From Macquaria australasica (taxonomy: Eukaryota > Chordata > Actinopteri > Centrarchiformes > Percichthyidae): a DNA stretch of 64,000 nt. Position numbers and translations under genes: made by a program. Where the stretch lies: contig SEMN01000041.1 in assembly GCA_005408345.1 (NCBI GenBank), positions 51,001 through 115,000 of the forward strand, given 5' to 3'. The notes under the pieces were generated by a model that had not been told where the DNA came from, did not search any database, and saw only the letters and a program-made list of their open reading frames with translations. Below, piece after piece: positions 10,465 through 24,400 of the stretch (positions are counted from its first letter, which is position 1; every line of letters starts with the position of its first letter).

Positions 10465-11397
10465 GTTTATGTTGAAATGAATATCTGCTCTAGTCAAAGC
10501 TGAAATAATTACTCTCGCTGTCTGTAGACACATGCCGGCCTGTTTAAAGTGGAAAGCTTGCAGCTGTTTGATGCATTTTTCCTTGATGAATTAGTTACTG
10601 GACAATTCGGACACATGGACTTAGAGCTCCTTGCCAGTGTAAACACAATGTTGACATCATACAGACGTACAAAATATATATAAATATATACAAAACATAT
10701 ATATATGTCTCATTTGACAAGCTCCAGTGTTTTGCTACAATGATGCACTTGCACTGTATCTTTTGGTCTTCCTCGTGTGTGCTGTTAACCAGAACCAGAT
10801 CTGACAGGCTCTGTATATTTAGATTTCATTACGCTTCTTCCCCCCAAAAAACACCACTCTAAATCCTTCATCTCAGGTGATCACAGCAGTTCTGACCAAT
10901 TAAATCTTCTGTATACATTTGGAAACGTCACTCACGACTGAGGCACACAACAACAAGGGATTTTCTGGCAGCTATAAGCAATTAAAACAGATCTTATTCA
11001 TTGAGTTGGAATGAAATAAATGCATCAAGTGCTACCTGACTGGGACTCAAGAGCCAGCACCAAAGTATTAGTAATGCATACTGTTTGGAAAAAGAGGAAA
11101 ACTGACACTGTTCTTCAGCAGCAGCAGACGGCTCTGGTGAGCACAGCAGGACAGCTGGAGGTCTGAAATGTTTGACGAAACCTGCTATGGAGTCATTGAT
11201 TAAAACACAAGGAGACTTGGTCTTGGTGTTTTGGTAGAACAAGCTTTGTAGGAGCATGAGAGAAAGGCATGTGTAGATTTTTGTCTTGCACAAAGAAGGC
11301 CACATTTACAGTTTGTGAGAGCTCGCCCCACGCTCATGTTAGCACTACGAGGAAAATCCGTCACTGTGGACAAAGTTGCGTTGAGAAAAATCTGATG
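10465..11397 (-). other. rgl2: rgl2 3' UTR, proximal part
   Basis: Runs from the rgl2 stop codon (11400-11398) toward the MITE. No coding frame I can support on either strand. A short (TA)n-like stretch (ATATATAAATATATACAAAA) lies near 10675-10700. Confidence 0.45.
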
Positions 11398-13220
11398 TCA
11401 AAACAGAGTCCTGACCAGTCTCCTCCCCTTGGCCTTGATCCGAGGAAAAGTGGCGCTCGTCTCTGTGCTGATCGGGTGTGAGCCTAGAGGAGTGTTCCCG
11501 CCTTTCCTTCTTAACAGGAAGTCAACACTGGATGACGTCATGGCGTAGAAGACGTTTCCTGTAGCAGGGATGACCAGTTCTGCGTTAAGAGAAGAAGCGA
11601 GACAAATAAACACATCAGAATTCAATAAAGCTTCTCCAAAGCTGCTGCACTGATAACATCAGTACCCTAGCTGACAATACATGGGACGCCCTGGTGGCCC
11701 AGAGGTTAAGACACTGACAATGCACCGCAACATCCCTGGATCCATGCGGGGACTGTTTTTGCATGTCGTAGCCCCTCTGTCCTCTCCCCTCGTTTCCTGT
11801 CTTCTCTCTACTGTCACTATCTAATTAAGACATAAAATGCCCCCAAAAATATATATATAAAAACAAGCTGACAATACATATATGATGTGATCAGTCTATG
11901 GTGTTCGGTGCACTGTGTCAGTGTTGAAAAATAGTTTTTCTGTCTCTTCTACAACTACAAACCACAGGCGGAACACATACCTCAGCTAAGGTCACACAAC
12001 TAAAATGTGTTATTTTAATAATTACATTTTTTGAAATTTTACATTTGCAAATTGATCTGGGTTTGCACCAAAATACACACAGTACACACAAATCATTGGA
12101 TATATGTGCCAGAATTGTTTTTATTCAAGTAAGCGCAGTAGTTTGTAAGAAAATAATGAAAATGTTCAAAAATAACGCCCCATCTTACAATAGTACAAAA
12201 TGAAAATGAAAATCCCTAGATCTGCACCAAAAAGTGACCACTTGCTAAATCTGAGTTTGGCTTTACTTTTACCCAAATGTCATCAAAATCTGTAAAGAAC
12301 GTTTGTCAGATATTTTGCTAATAAACAAACAAACTGGACCAAAATGTTCTCCCTGTATGAAAGTCTATAAATGCAAAATGATGATTGTCAAAAGAAGCCT
12401 GTGCTACACTAAAAACCTGACGTTACCCACTATTTCAGATAGATGCAGTATAAACCCATAAATAAATAAAATAAATAAAAAATCTTAAGACGATCTCAGT
12501 TTTGTCTCCATTTGGATAGCATAAATACACCACCTAATGATAAAACTGGTCCAGGAATACAATGTGCATTTCCAACAGGTGTTGTTATTAACAGTGTTGT
12601 AGGCAGAGTGGATTCGTTTTTCTTTTGCTGCGCTGAAAATACGTCTTTACCTTTTCCTTCAGGCAGAAGTTGGATCAACTCATATCTGGACGCCTGTTTG
12701 GGGTCCTGAATGTGCTTTTCTAAGGCAGAGCTGATCACAGTGGGGGTCTTGTCATTGCTCGTAACCTGAGGGGAGAGGGGAGAATAACAATGACACTAGG
12801 ACAGCTTGATTTGCACTAATGATATCCTGGGTCCACTGCATCCTGAGGATCTGATTCTGATGACTATCATTACGGGATCCTCGCAGATCAGAGGAAAGGC
12901 TGTAAGTGCAGCATGTCGCAGATAATTTGGGGACAGAGCATTTTCTACAATGTCATTGCTGCTGTAAATTAGATTCAAATAGTTAGAATTAGTACCAGTA
13001 TGCTTCGGTACAGGTTTCCATCCTGCAGGTCCATCCGTATCCTGATGATTCGCATGTCGGGCCCCGACCCTTGGATGTTATTGGGGGGGTTGTTGCCGCA
13101 GGAGGCCGACCGGCGGTGTGATTTGGTGGGAGTGGATGGAGTCAACGTGGCAGGGGTGGACTCGTTGGTTGGAGGAGACGTGTCAACATCCAGACAGGAC
13201 ACAGACGGAGATCTCATGTG
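11398..13220 (-). other. rgl2: rgl2 exons for the Ras-association domain and C-terminus
   Basis: Exons 13220-12996, 12765-12651 and 11579-11398. The domain begins at DMRIIRIRMDLQDGNLYRSI and includes VTSNDKTPTVISSALEKHI, ASRYELIQLLPEGKE and LVIPATGNVFYAMTSSSVDF. The basic tail IKAKGRRLVRTLF is shared with the RGL2/RALGDS family. Confidence 0.92.
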
Positions 13221-16200
13221 CTGCAATAGAAATAAAAGCAACGTTGCTGATGAAAACCAAGGACGGGATTGTTTTATGTCCAAGTTCAGTACAACACTGT
13301 TTAGACAGATTTAGACAAAAGCTAAATAAGAGTCACTCCTGCATACAGTGTCTGTGAAATAGAGCTAAAATCAATGCAAAGTTGGCCTAAAAGTGTAAGT
13401 AAAACTATATTACCTTTGTGAGTTTTGAGAGCAGACTGTTGACAGGGGAGGGGAAGTCAAAGAGGCTGTCACTGTCACCAGCCAGGCTGGTCCGAGAGGT
13501 ACTCAGACTGTCAACACATGAACGTATAGACACATTCAAATTAGGGTTGAATCTAAATGACTGTTTTTATCATCGATTAATAACCATTTAGTCAACAAAA
13601 TGTCAGAAAATTATTTTAAAAAATGGCCATAAGGAATTCCCGGAGGACAAGATGATGTCTTCACATTGCTTTTTTTGTGCAATAAACAGTCCAAAATCCA
13701 AATATATTCAATTTACAATGATATGAAACCATAAAAAAGCAGCAAAAACTGACATTTGAGAAGCTGGAAGCAGCAAATGTTTGCTTTTTTTCATAACTGA
13801 TTAATTTGTCTTGATCACTTAAATGATTAATTATCAAAATTGTTGTCGACTCATTTTCTATGTTTTGACTAGTGGTTAATGGACTAATTGTTCCATCACT
13901 AATTCACTTATTTAGTATTGCACTTCCATAAAACCGGGGGAAAATAACGGTCTAAATCGAAGCAGCAGAGGCTGATATATGAGATGACTTATTTGGTAAT
14001 ATAGTCAAGAATCAAAACTCCTACAATTCAAATCAAGTCAATTTAATTTATGTATTGCCCAAAATCACCAATTGGCCATAATGCAACTTGAAAGCATCTT
14101 CCATTAGACTCTTCCTGCCTGATAAATGCCCACATCTGTCACACTGCTTTGTAACACAGGATCTCCTTTAAAAATGTGAAGCCTCATGCCCTATCAGAGA
14201 GATTTTTCAGACTTTACAAAGCTCCTTTAGAGCCACAAAAGATATCATGCCCCTATTTTCACAGTCGTAGTAGTAGTAGTGTGATGTGTAAAATCGGTGT
14301 GCAGTGGCCACAAGAACCTACCTAGACCAACCTAGACAACCAACCAGAATCCTAGTTTATATATTCTGAATTGTGTGAATGTGGTTTTCTGGTCATTTTA
14401 CTGTGTTATATGTGTGTGTGTACATAACTTACTCTGGGCACTGTGTGATGATGACTGTTGGAGGAAGGCCACGGGGGCTCGGCTCACTAGGCGCTTCAAT
14501 TTCATTGGACAGTCTGTAACTGAAACAGACATCATCGGAAATTTTAAACAGTCACTGTCAACAGTCAAGAGCAACAAATATGTAACTAAACCAAACATCT
14601 ATCTATTTACCTCTCCTCCTCCATTAGCGTAGGTACACTCTGGTACCACTGTATGAAGGCCTCGTCAGCGATGAAAACACAGTTTTTGCAGGAAGACTGC
14701 AGGAGCCGGATTTGAGCTAAAACCTCAAATTCCTGTTAACAAAGAGCCGTATCACCACAAAGTTTCATAATAAAAAAAAGCGCCCATGTTGGCTGATCTA
14801 GTATTACTGTGCATGTTCTTTTTTTCCCCCTCATCTTGCACCTCACAGCGCCCTCCACTTAATCATTTCCTCCCTCAGATATTACGTTACCTCTGCTCGC
14901 TCTAATGCACTCTTATCTCAAAAAATGATCCCACGTATCTCTCTTCCTTTTTTTGTGGTTCTTACTTTGTTCCGTTCTTCTCTCTAACGGGATCTTTCCA
15001 GAGTCGCAGGATTTTTGTGAGGGTGCTACAATTCTTACTCATGCACACCTTACTACTTGCTTGTTATGTCAGCGCTGCAGAAACAGAAGCTTAGTCCACC
15101 GCTGCTCTTGTTAAAACGGCTCAGTATCATCAGAGCATCACCTAAACGCAGAATGTCTCTTATTTTAAGCATTAAAAATAGATCATGTATTCAACTTGTA
15201 ACCTTTTATCTCTCACAGTGATACATGTTGCAACACTCACCCTTCTCCTTTTGTCAAAGTTGATGTAGCCATTCTGCAAAGGGAGTGACAGGATGTGTCA
15301 CGTCAGTGATAATTGTAAAATACTGAGCAACCTCCAGGGGTTGTGATGAGAGGAACTTACGTCCAGCCTGTCTTTGACTGCCGTGTCCAGCATGGTGAGG
15401 TCTGTGAGGAAGATACCCAGGTAGGGCACAGTGCCCTGGGCGTTGGACTGTGTAACAAAGAAAAAAGAAAAAGAAAATTGTTTTATCCATTCCCCAGAGG
15501 TTTCTATTCACATTGTAAAGAGCCCACACAGTGAGGGATTTCAGAGCCGCCGCCCCCTGCAGCTATTTTTCAAACGATGGCTCAGGATTCAGCACATCAC
15601 TCACACACACACACACACACACACACGACAGCCCTCTGTACCACTTCGCTGCAGCATGCCAGTTGATCCCCTTTACAACCCTCCATCAAACCACTGAAAC
15701 ACCCCCCGCTTAGCAAAAGTGACATCAGTATCAATGTTTGAATGTAGCGTTTTGTAGGAAAACAGTATTTTCAAGTGCTTTTAGTTTGAAATCCATGATT
15801 AAACTCTCAGCAAAGCCATTGAGCTTTTTATTAATTATAACTGAGTGCTTTTAACAAAAAACGTGATTCTACTTATGTGTTTGTGACGTACTAAACTCAA
15901 CTTATATTGAATATTTATGACACAGAGCATACACTGTATATACAATAAGAAAAAGATACACTTGAATGCAAGTTTAACCAGATTATTTTTCTAAAGCTAT
16001 TATACCATATTTTGTCCCCAAACTTTTACAATACTAATGACACTTTTGCAGGGTCTTGCATCATTCCTAAATTTTCCAAGGTCTCCCATAAAGGCCTGTG
16101 GGGGTGTCCAACCCTTCAGGCTAAAATGATTGGTATGCACACCAGGCGTGGGCTGTAAAGTTGGTGAAATTAGTTCCTTTTTATGTGCTTGATCTGAGGT

Positions 16201-19200
16201 TTTGCATCAGAGACAAATGTTGAGGTCATTTGAAGTTACTCCTCAGTGAGTGAAACTATCTGAGATGATTTGATACTCCAGTGAGGATAATTTACAAATG
16301 TTAAACTGTGCATGTGAACTCAGACTAAGCGTAGTTGAGTACTTCAAGAGACATATTCACATAATTTCAGCCATTTACACCTGAGTGCTGACCTGTACAA
16401 CAACCGTCTTTGGTTTTCAGCAGGTTGGTGAGAGAGTTAATTTTCCTCTAACCTAATGTGACCCTGTGTTCTTAGTATTTTAGTATTTATTTCCACTCTA
16501 CTCACCCTGTTGACGTTTCTGTTGTTGAGCCTGTGGTCAAGGTTGGCGAACTTTGACGTGCCCTCCTGCAAGACAAAAGCAAGGAAATTCACTGACCTTG
16601 GAAACAATTGTGTTTTGTTGTGCCCATTTAGTAGTTGTTCGTTCTGGAGCTTTCGATCATACCACACGATCCTCATCGTGTGATATGATGAAATGTTTTT
16701 GCAAAGGGAGATCCCATTTGGTCAATAAGTCTGAATTGTATGCAAAATGTACAAATGCTAGCATATAGTATATTTGCTAGCACATACAGTATATGTATAG
16801 TGGATTTAAACCTGCACTAACAGATTTGTATGGCCAGTTGGGGGCAGTGGAAACATGATGTAAGCGCAACGCTGCAAATGATCACCTTTTCAGTTTAAAT
16901 GGCTAATATGTTAGCAAACCGGCAACTGATTACGCATCCAGCAGATACGGAGCGACATTAGCATTCCTTTGGAGCCACCTGATGAATGTATGTCCAATAT
17001 TCACTCTCTTTTATCTGATCTGGTTTCCACCAACTCCAGCAAGAAATATCTTGCTCTTTAGCTGCTAAATGCTCCACTATGTTCACCAGCTAGCTGCCAA
17101 CTGTGTCTGTCTGTCATTTGGTGCTGGGCAGGTAGCGTCCAGAGGGTTAACTCATGCTTGTTGTGGCTTGTTTATTTAACGTTTATTTAGTCATTTATTT
17201 TCACTTGGACATAGAATATTCCCTCATGAATACGTGAAGTTAATCTGCAAACTAAGCTAAACTCTAGATGGGCTTTTATTCTATAAAAAAATACAAGTTA
17301 CCATAAATGTACCATTAAACTAGATAAAACCTAATCTTTCCATGACAACTGATATGAAAATGAATTCATGAATTGATTAATTTTTACAACATTGATAATG
17401 TTACTTTCAATGCCAAGTTGACACTGCTCTGAAGACATACCCTGTTATAATCATGCCATATAATAAAGTGTTATTACACTGTCAAATGCTTCAGTGCCAG
17501 TGTTGTGAATGATTTCTTTCCCCAAACCTTTAGTAAGTCTTTTATTAGTCTCAATCATTCATCGCTATCTGCTAGTCGTAGTCATTTTTAGACAAGCTGA
17601 GAGATGAAGGGAAGCAAGTAACTGTGCTGTAAAAAATCAAAGGGCAACAGAAGGCGATGATGTTTTTTTCTGGAATCAAAGCTCGGAGTGAAGCTTTCAA
17701 AATGAAAGCAAATGTTTGGATGAATTCCTTTGGGGGTATCATGGGTAAAATTGCAGCTAATGCAAAGGTATTGATGCCTGCACTGCACCATAACGGCGAA
17801 TCAAAACACAGCTTACACTGCCAACTTCTCCAACTCTCTGACACAGTGCAAACTAAATATAATGTACGTCTTCAGATGGCTGTCTGACACTGAAGTGAAA
17901 GTGTTGACAGAATAAGGGCAGTTCTGCTCAACCAGATTAGACTGGTTTCTGGTCTTTAAAGCAGTCATAAATCTCTACCACTGAATGCTGTTTTCAGCCG
18001 AGGATAAAGCTCGATTTCAGTCTGTGCAGATACGAATTTAACAAATGTGGTCCAGTAGTGGCACTTGACAGACACATTAATAAATGTCTCATTTTGCTGT
18101 TCAAATTATGGGATGCTCGTTGCCAGGATGTCAAAGTGCAGAAGACTCACATGGTTTTTCACAGACGTCACTGTATGCTTGCAGTCAGCATGTACGTTGT
18201 GCAATAGCAATGTCGGTCGGCCCAGACTGAAATATCTTAACAACTACTGGAAGGATTCCAGATTAAATTTTGTACAGACATTCGTGGTTCCCAGAGGATG
18301 TATCCAAATGATTTTGGCAATTAACCTGACTTTTCTTCTAGCGCCACGATGAGGTTGACATTTGTGGTTTTGAGTTAAATGTCTCTAAACCTTTTGGATT
18401 AATTGCCATGAAACATGTTTCCCACAGGATGAAATGTAAAAACATTGTTGATTCCTTAACTTTCCATCAGAATCACAATCAGGTTTATTGTCAAGTAGGT
18501 TTTCACATACAAGGAATTTGCCTTGGTATACTGTTGCATAAGAATAAACATAGTACCGATAAGTATTAAATATATCTAGCGCCATTATCAGGCCAAATTT
18601 CAATTTGGTTTATGACCAAATACCTGCTTAAAAACGTATGACTTTCCCATCAACCTCAGCTGTCCTTTGTGCTAATTAGCACACATTAGCCTCACAGAGC
18701 TGCTAGTGTGTGGCTGTAGACTGTTTAGTCGTGTTTAACAACATCCTGCTTTATTCTCATGATGTTAGCACAATCAGTAATATTAGACACAGTGAGAATA
18801 TTTGACATTCTGTTTTCCACATGGATTAGCTCATACATTAAACTAAAATCAGGCCCAAAACTGTGATGATATTGAGTCAAGACCGATAGCAGAGGTAATT
18901 AAGTCAAAAATCAAGACCTGTGTTCAGTGAACAGTCAGTAAACAGTGTCTGTCTATCTGAATTTAACATAAATGCTTCAGGAGTTTACGCATCCACAGTG
19001 CACTGTTACATATTGTACAAACAGGTGTAAACTCAGTGTTTGTAGAGATGGGGAGAAAGTTAGAAAAAAAAAGTATCTTTGAAGACTTTTTTAGCAAGGT
19101 GGTAAAAAGATAAGTGGTAAAAGCATCCAACAGCAGCCAAAAGCAACAAAATGGGCCTGAAACAAGTTCAAGACATCAGAAAAGAGTTATTGAAACTCCA

Positions 19201-21369
19201 ACACTACAACCCTGTGAGGGAGAGTTCAAACTGGAAGCTTTCCAGCACAAGAAACTGCTTCTCCAGGCCTCTAAGCAACCAGTTAGTTTTATCATTAGCC
19301 AACAGACAAGTGGTCATATGACAAGATATCTTGAAAACACGCCATTCAGGCTTTAACCTTTCGCTTCTAAACCAAAAAACAAAACTGGTTTAATGCTGCG
19401 TCATGACCCAAGTAGAAACCAGCCTCTGCGTGCCGTAAAGAAAAGATCAAATTTCTCACTGAACCTGCTCTATTGAAACTGTATAATGTAAATTATGTCA
19501 TCATTCAGAGCCTGATTTCATGCCAATTTTGAAGATGTACCATATATTACATTTCCATAATCATTCTGCATGTTGTCTTGACAAGAACTTACCTCCTTCA
19601 GGAGTTCTCTGCTGTGTGAGTAGTTGTCCTTGTCTGAGAATATTTCTGACAGTTCCTCGTATCTCCTCATTGGCTCCCTGTCAAGTGACCAAAACAGTGA
19701 GTTGAGGTTTACAGTAAATGATCATTTATATTTCAGTATTATTAAGCTAATGAAATGTAATGAAGATGTTTTGTACAAGCGGAATTTGAAGAGTCTGCAA
19801 AGTCAAAAGCACGTACTGAAATTGGATACTAAGGTTTGAGAGAAAATGATTAATTTACAGACTTAAACTGGTTTGAAAATCGCTTGGGTTTATGTTGAGG
19901 GGAAACACTGCTGAAGCGGCATTTTCTAGTTTTAGTTTAGGGCGAGATATTTTACTTCTGCCTGTTTATGAGGTCGACTTTTTGAGATTTATTTACAAGG
20001 TTGCCATGGTGCTTAATAAATAAAGTGTCCCAAGGGTAACACCAGTTTCCTGTAATGCTGTTTAAAGCTGTGAAGAAAATGTCCTCCTGGTCCTAACCAC
20101 ACATCCCATTTACAGTTAATATAATACTTTATGTAGGGTAGCTGTTTTAAAAATAGAACATAGGTCAACTTTAAGTATTTTCTATGAGTTACTTTTGAAT
20201 CTCTTTAAGCGTCACACTATATTAGGGCTGAAACTATTTTATTTCATTAAAGATTAATCTGTGGATTATTTTCTTGATTAATCGATTAATCGTTCAGTCT
20301 ATAAAATGTCAGAAAATAGTGAAGAATACCCGTTAGAATTTTCTAACGCCCAAGTTGATATCTTCAAATGTCTTGTTTTGTCCCAAAACACAAAAATGAT
20401 TGATTTTTTTATCATTTAAGTCAAAGAAAAACAGCAAATTCGCAAAAGTAAAAAGTTGGAACTGGGGATTGTTGGGTATCTTTGCTTGAAAAATGACTGA
20501 CACAATTAATCAATTATTAAAATAGTTGCCGGTTATTTTTCTGTCGATTGATTAATTGACTAACTGTTTCAGCTCTACACTATATTAAGTAAATTAATAA
20601 CTTAATGGTGTTATATATTATTACATTATAATATATATGTTAGTGAACTCTCTTCTCCTCTATGGACCTTTCCCTCAGCAGACACTTTGACTTTGTCATA
20701 ACAGGAAAAACTCACTCTCACTCACAATCACATGCACAGTCACATATGACATCGTGAGAAAGATCATTTAGTATATTTTCGCTGTTTTTATTTTATTTTA
20801 TTTTAAGTTTCAAGGCACTCTAATGTGTGCTGGAGACCTGAGGTGCCACCGCTCCATAAAAGGTCCATAAAAGTCCTCACAAAAGTCCTTACTTCATGCT
20901 ACAACACTGTACTGCACATCCCAATGCACTGTGCAAATTCGTACTACTATTTTACACCTGAGTGTAAAATAGATTTGTACAACTGTTGTACGTCAAACTT
21001 TTTAACCGTTTCTTTTTACATGTGTACTTGTCTAATTACTGCTTTCTTCTGTTTGTATTGTCATTTACTGCCATGTTGTCCTGACTTTGTTTAGGACAGC
21101 ACACTAGGAATTTCATTTTACAGTGCAAAGAGTTCTCTGTGTGTATGGCAATAAAGCCTTGATTTTTTAAGAATCATAATTCCTTTTTAAAAGTAAGACT
21201 TGTTCAGCTGCAGACCTGTCAGTGTCCTGCCACGTCCTCCTCAGCCGGTGGATGGGGTTACTCTGCAGGGCCGACACGATGGCATACAATGAGGAGAAGT
21301 TCTTCCTGGCTCGGCACTCCTGTTGAAAGCACACACAGATGACTACACTCATTTGCATGTGCACACACA

Positions 21370-21417
<48 letters not shown>

Positions 21418-24400
21418 TGCACTCACACTGTAACTGAGAACACCTGTGGGTGTGAGTCTGGCTCATATTAAGTTACAGTGTCCGCCTGAGGTGCTGAATA
21501 ATGTATACTGCTAAAGAGGTTTGTCCCAACAGAAACCTGGGACGAGCTCAGGACGGCACTTTGGCAGCAAACCAGTGATGCCTCACTCTGCCAAAGAAGA
21601 TGTTAGTGTGTGTGAGTGAGTGTGTGTTTGTGTGTAGGTAATGAAAAATGCAGCTTCATACAGGAATACTAAGGAGAAGCTGTGTTTTATTCACAGATAA
21701 AGAAGCTTGCAAAGGAGTAAAACTGCTCATGTGACCATAACAACCAAGGACAGGATATGTTTGTGTATGTGTGTGTGTTGCTATGAGCTCTTCAATACTT
21801 TAAAAGAAACCGGCTGTTGTGCACATAACCACAACACTGTTACATAACTCAGTTAATCTACATTTCTCTTGTATAACACTGACATTTTTAAGCAGATTCA
21901 AACCTTTACTGTTTGCCGTGAGCTCATTCATCACACTTTCTGACTCAGCAGCACATGTCCTGTTCATGCAGAGCACATTTCCTATTCCATTTCTGAAGTC
22001 TACTTCCAGTAACAAAATATGCTGATTTTTAACAAACTCTCTTAGTTTCTGCCAAAAGTGATCGACTACCGAATGCACTCACATGGAGGGAGCGCTCTTT
22101 TGTAATTTGCTGCTGTTCTGTCCAGAAAAAGAACCATAAACCAATACTTCATTAATGTGTTGTGCTCTCAGCTATTGACTGAAGTGAAATTACTTGTGCA
22201 GTTACAGCAGAAGCCAGGCAGACTGAGAATTCGTGATGGTATGTGAATCATCAGAGCTGAGAACAGGATTATGGTTAGGGGATTAAAGGGGTTTATTGTA
22301 GGAAAATGCACAGTTGAGGTTTTTGGAAGACTTGAAACCCCAACTGACATACTGTTAACAATTTCATTTCAAGCTAAACCCAATTTTCTTCAATTCTAGC
22401 TTGTAAAATTGGCATCAAATCCTGCATTTCTAGAGCCGTGACTTTTGATTCTTGCATACTGACCTCTGCCACGCTGATCCATTTCTCCAGCAGTCGGGCT
22501 CTCTGCTGGCTGCGCAGCTTCGTAGGCCAAAGGCAAGATGCTAAAACTGCGTTGGCCAACTTGTTGAACTGACGTATGGTGGCCCGGACGGACCAACAAA
22601 CGTCTTCCCTCCCTTTCTTATCCCTCTGAGACCACAGTGAGCCGAGACAGTGGTACGGGACCAGACGGACAAACAGCTCCTGGTAAGCGACAGCGTATAG
22701 ATCTATAAATAGCCTGTTTCCTGAAACACACTAATCAAAGCATGTCACCTGTACTGTGAGATCTTCCTGCTTGAATTTTGTGCTGACAGAGTTTGAGTTT
22801 TCTGTAGGTGGCACCTTTCTGTTTGTGTTTGCAGCCACGGCGGCTCATGTTACTACTGTAAGTTCCACTTTACTTGTGTTTATTCTAAACAAACTGCTGC
22901 TGCTGGTGTGAACAGCAAATAAAACTGCAAATAAGTGAATACAGATGGATCAGGACTGTATTTTATCAGTGAGTGAAACAGAGCAGAGAAATAGAAATGT
23001 ATCCACATGAAAATGAGCAAAAGGGCAGGTTAAGGTGGTGCAAAACAAACTGTACCTGAACTAATCTAGAGGGTCAACACTGACTTCAAAGCAGAGGTAC
23101 AGACAGTAGCATGCAAACATATTCTGTAAATGTCAGAATAAACCAAATGACAAAAACCTTCCAGTGACGTAAGAACTGTAATCTACTAAATTTCAGCATC
23201 ATTAGTCTATACTTTGCTTCATGCCACCATCAAAAACATGTTCGGGCTTAAAAGAGAACTCACCGCCTCTATCTTGGTGAGCTGCTCAGCGATGAGCGCC
23301 GCAGGGAATCCCAGGATGCTGGTGGGTTCAAACTTGGAGGCGTCTGGAGGAGGACTAGTGAAACCGGTCTGATCTGCAAAAGGTGAAGCTGTTCAATAAA
23401 ACTGTGGATTCAGAGTGTAACAAACACTGTTGTTTGTAGGCCCTTTATATCTTAGGAGTCAGTTTCTCTCAGAGCTGTTGCTCTGATCCTTTGCTGTGTC
23501 CAGTGTAATAATGAAGTTGTTTTGTTCCAGAGAATGGTGGCTTTCTCAAGATAACAGCTTATTATCTGGCTTTCTAAGGAAAACCCGAGGAAACTGGATA
23601 GATTTCTCATTTTAATGAGAAAATTACTTTTCTTATCTCGAGATGATGAGATAATTGCCTCATGACTTCGAGATTAGAGGATGAGAGAAAACAAGATTAA
23701 GAGTCAGTGCTAGCAGGTCTGAAGCTGTGCTAAGACACAGCGGTGATTTGAGCTAAATGCTTACGCTACCATGGGAATAAGCTCACAATAACAATGCTAA
23801 CATGCTGATGTTTAGCAGGTATAATGTTTACCATGTTCACCCATCTGAGTTTAGCGTGTTAGCATGCTATTTGCTAATTATCACAGCTGAGGCCGATGGG
23901 AATGTTATTAGTTCTGCAGGTGTTTAGTCATGAACCAAAGTATTGGACAAATTGAAATTTGACCTGATGAGGTCAAATCTCTTCATCTAGCGTGCTAGAT
24001 GCAGAATTTCATGGCAATCCATTTAACAGTTGTTGAGATATTTCCAGGGTTCATGCAGCTTTTTAAGAGCAAAATTCAGGCACTTTCAAGGTACCTAATC
24101 CAAACATTTCCAGACTCTCGAAGCCTTTATCATCACATCTAAATTGTTACTATAAATTCCAGGAGACAACAAACAAATATGACGACAGAATCGTTTCATT
24201 TCAAATATCAAAAGATTTTTAGTTTTTCAAGGAGTATATTTGAATTCAAGCATATTCCAAACCTTGAAAACATAACAGTTAAAATTAAGCATTTTCCAGA
24301 CTTTCAAGACTTTGTACATTCGCTACCAAAGTAGTGGACCAACAGACCTACATTTCCATCCATAGAGCTATAAAACATTGCAGCCATGGTGGCCTTTGGC

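Larger units (their letters stand above)
14611..23373 (-). other. rgl2: rgl2 exons for the CDC25-type catalytic (RasGEF) domain
   Basis: Eight exons between 23373 and 14611. Landmarks: FPAALIAEQLTKIEA (domain start), ELFVRLVPYHCLGSLWSQRD, VRATIRQFNKLANAVLASCL, QQRARLLEKWISVAE, NFSSLYAIVSALQSNPIHRL, GTVPYLGIFLTDLTMLDTAV, NGYINFDKRRREFEVLAQIR. All conserved blocks are present, so an active Ral GEF is expected. Confidence 0.92.

Noticed and set aside
10994..11305. 103-codon minus-strand ORF directly after the rgl2 stop
   Set aside because: It lies in the rgl2 3' UTR, begins without acceptor or strong start context and shows no domain.
11683..11760. Functional tRNA gene
   Set aside because: Box B is degenerate, no cloverleaf can be drawn, and the head is part of a SINE with tail and target duplication.
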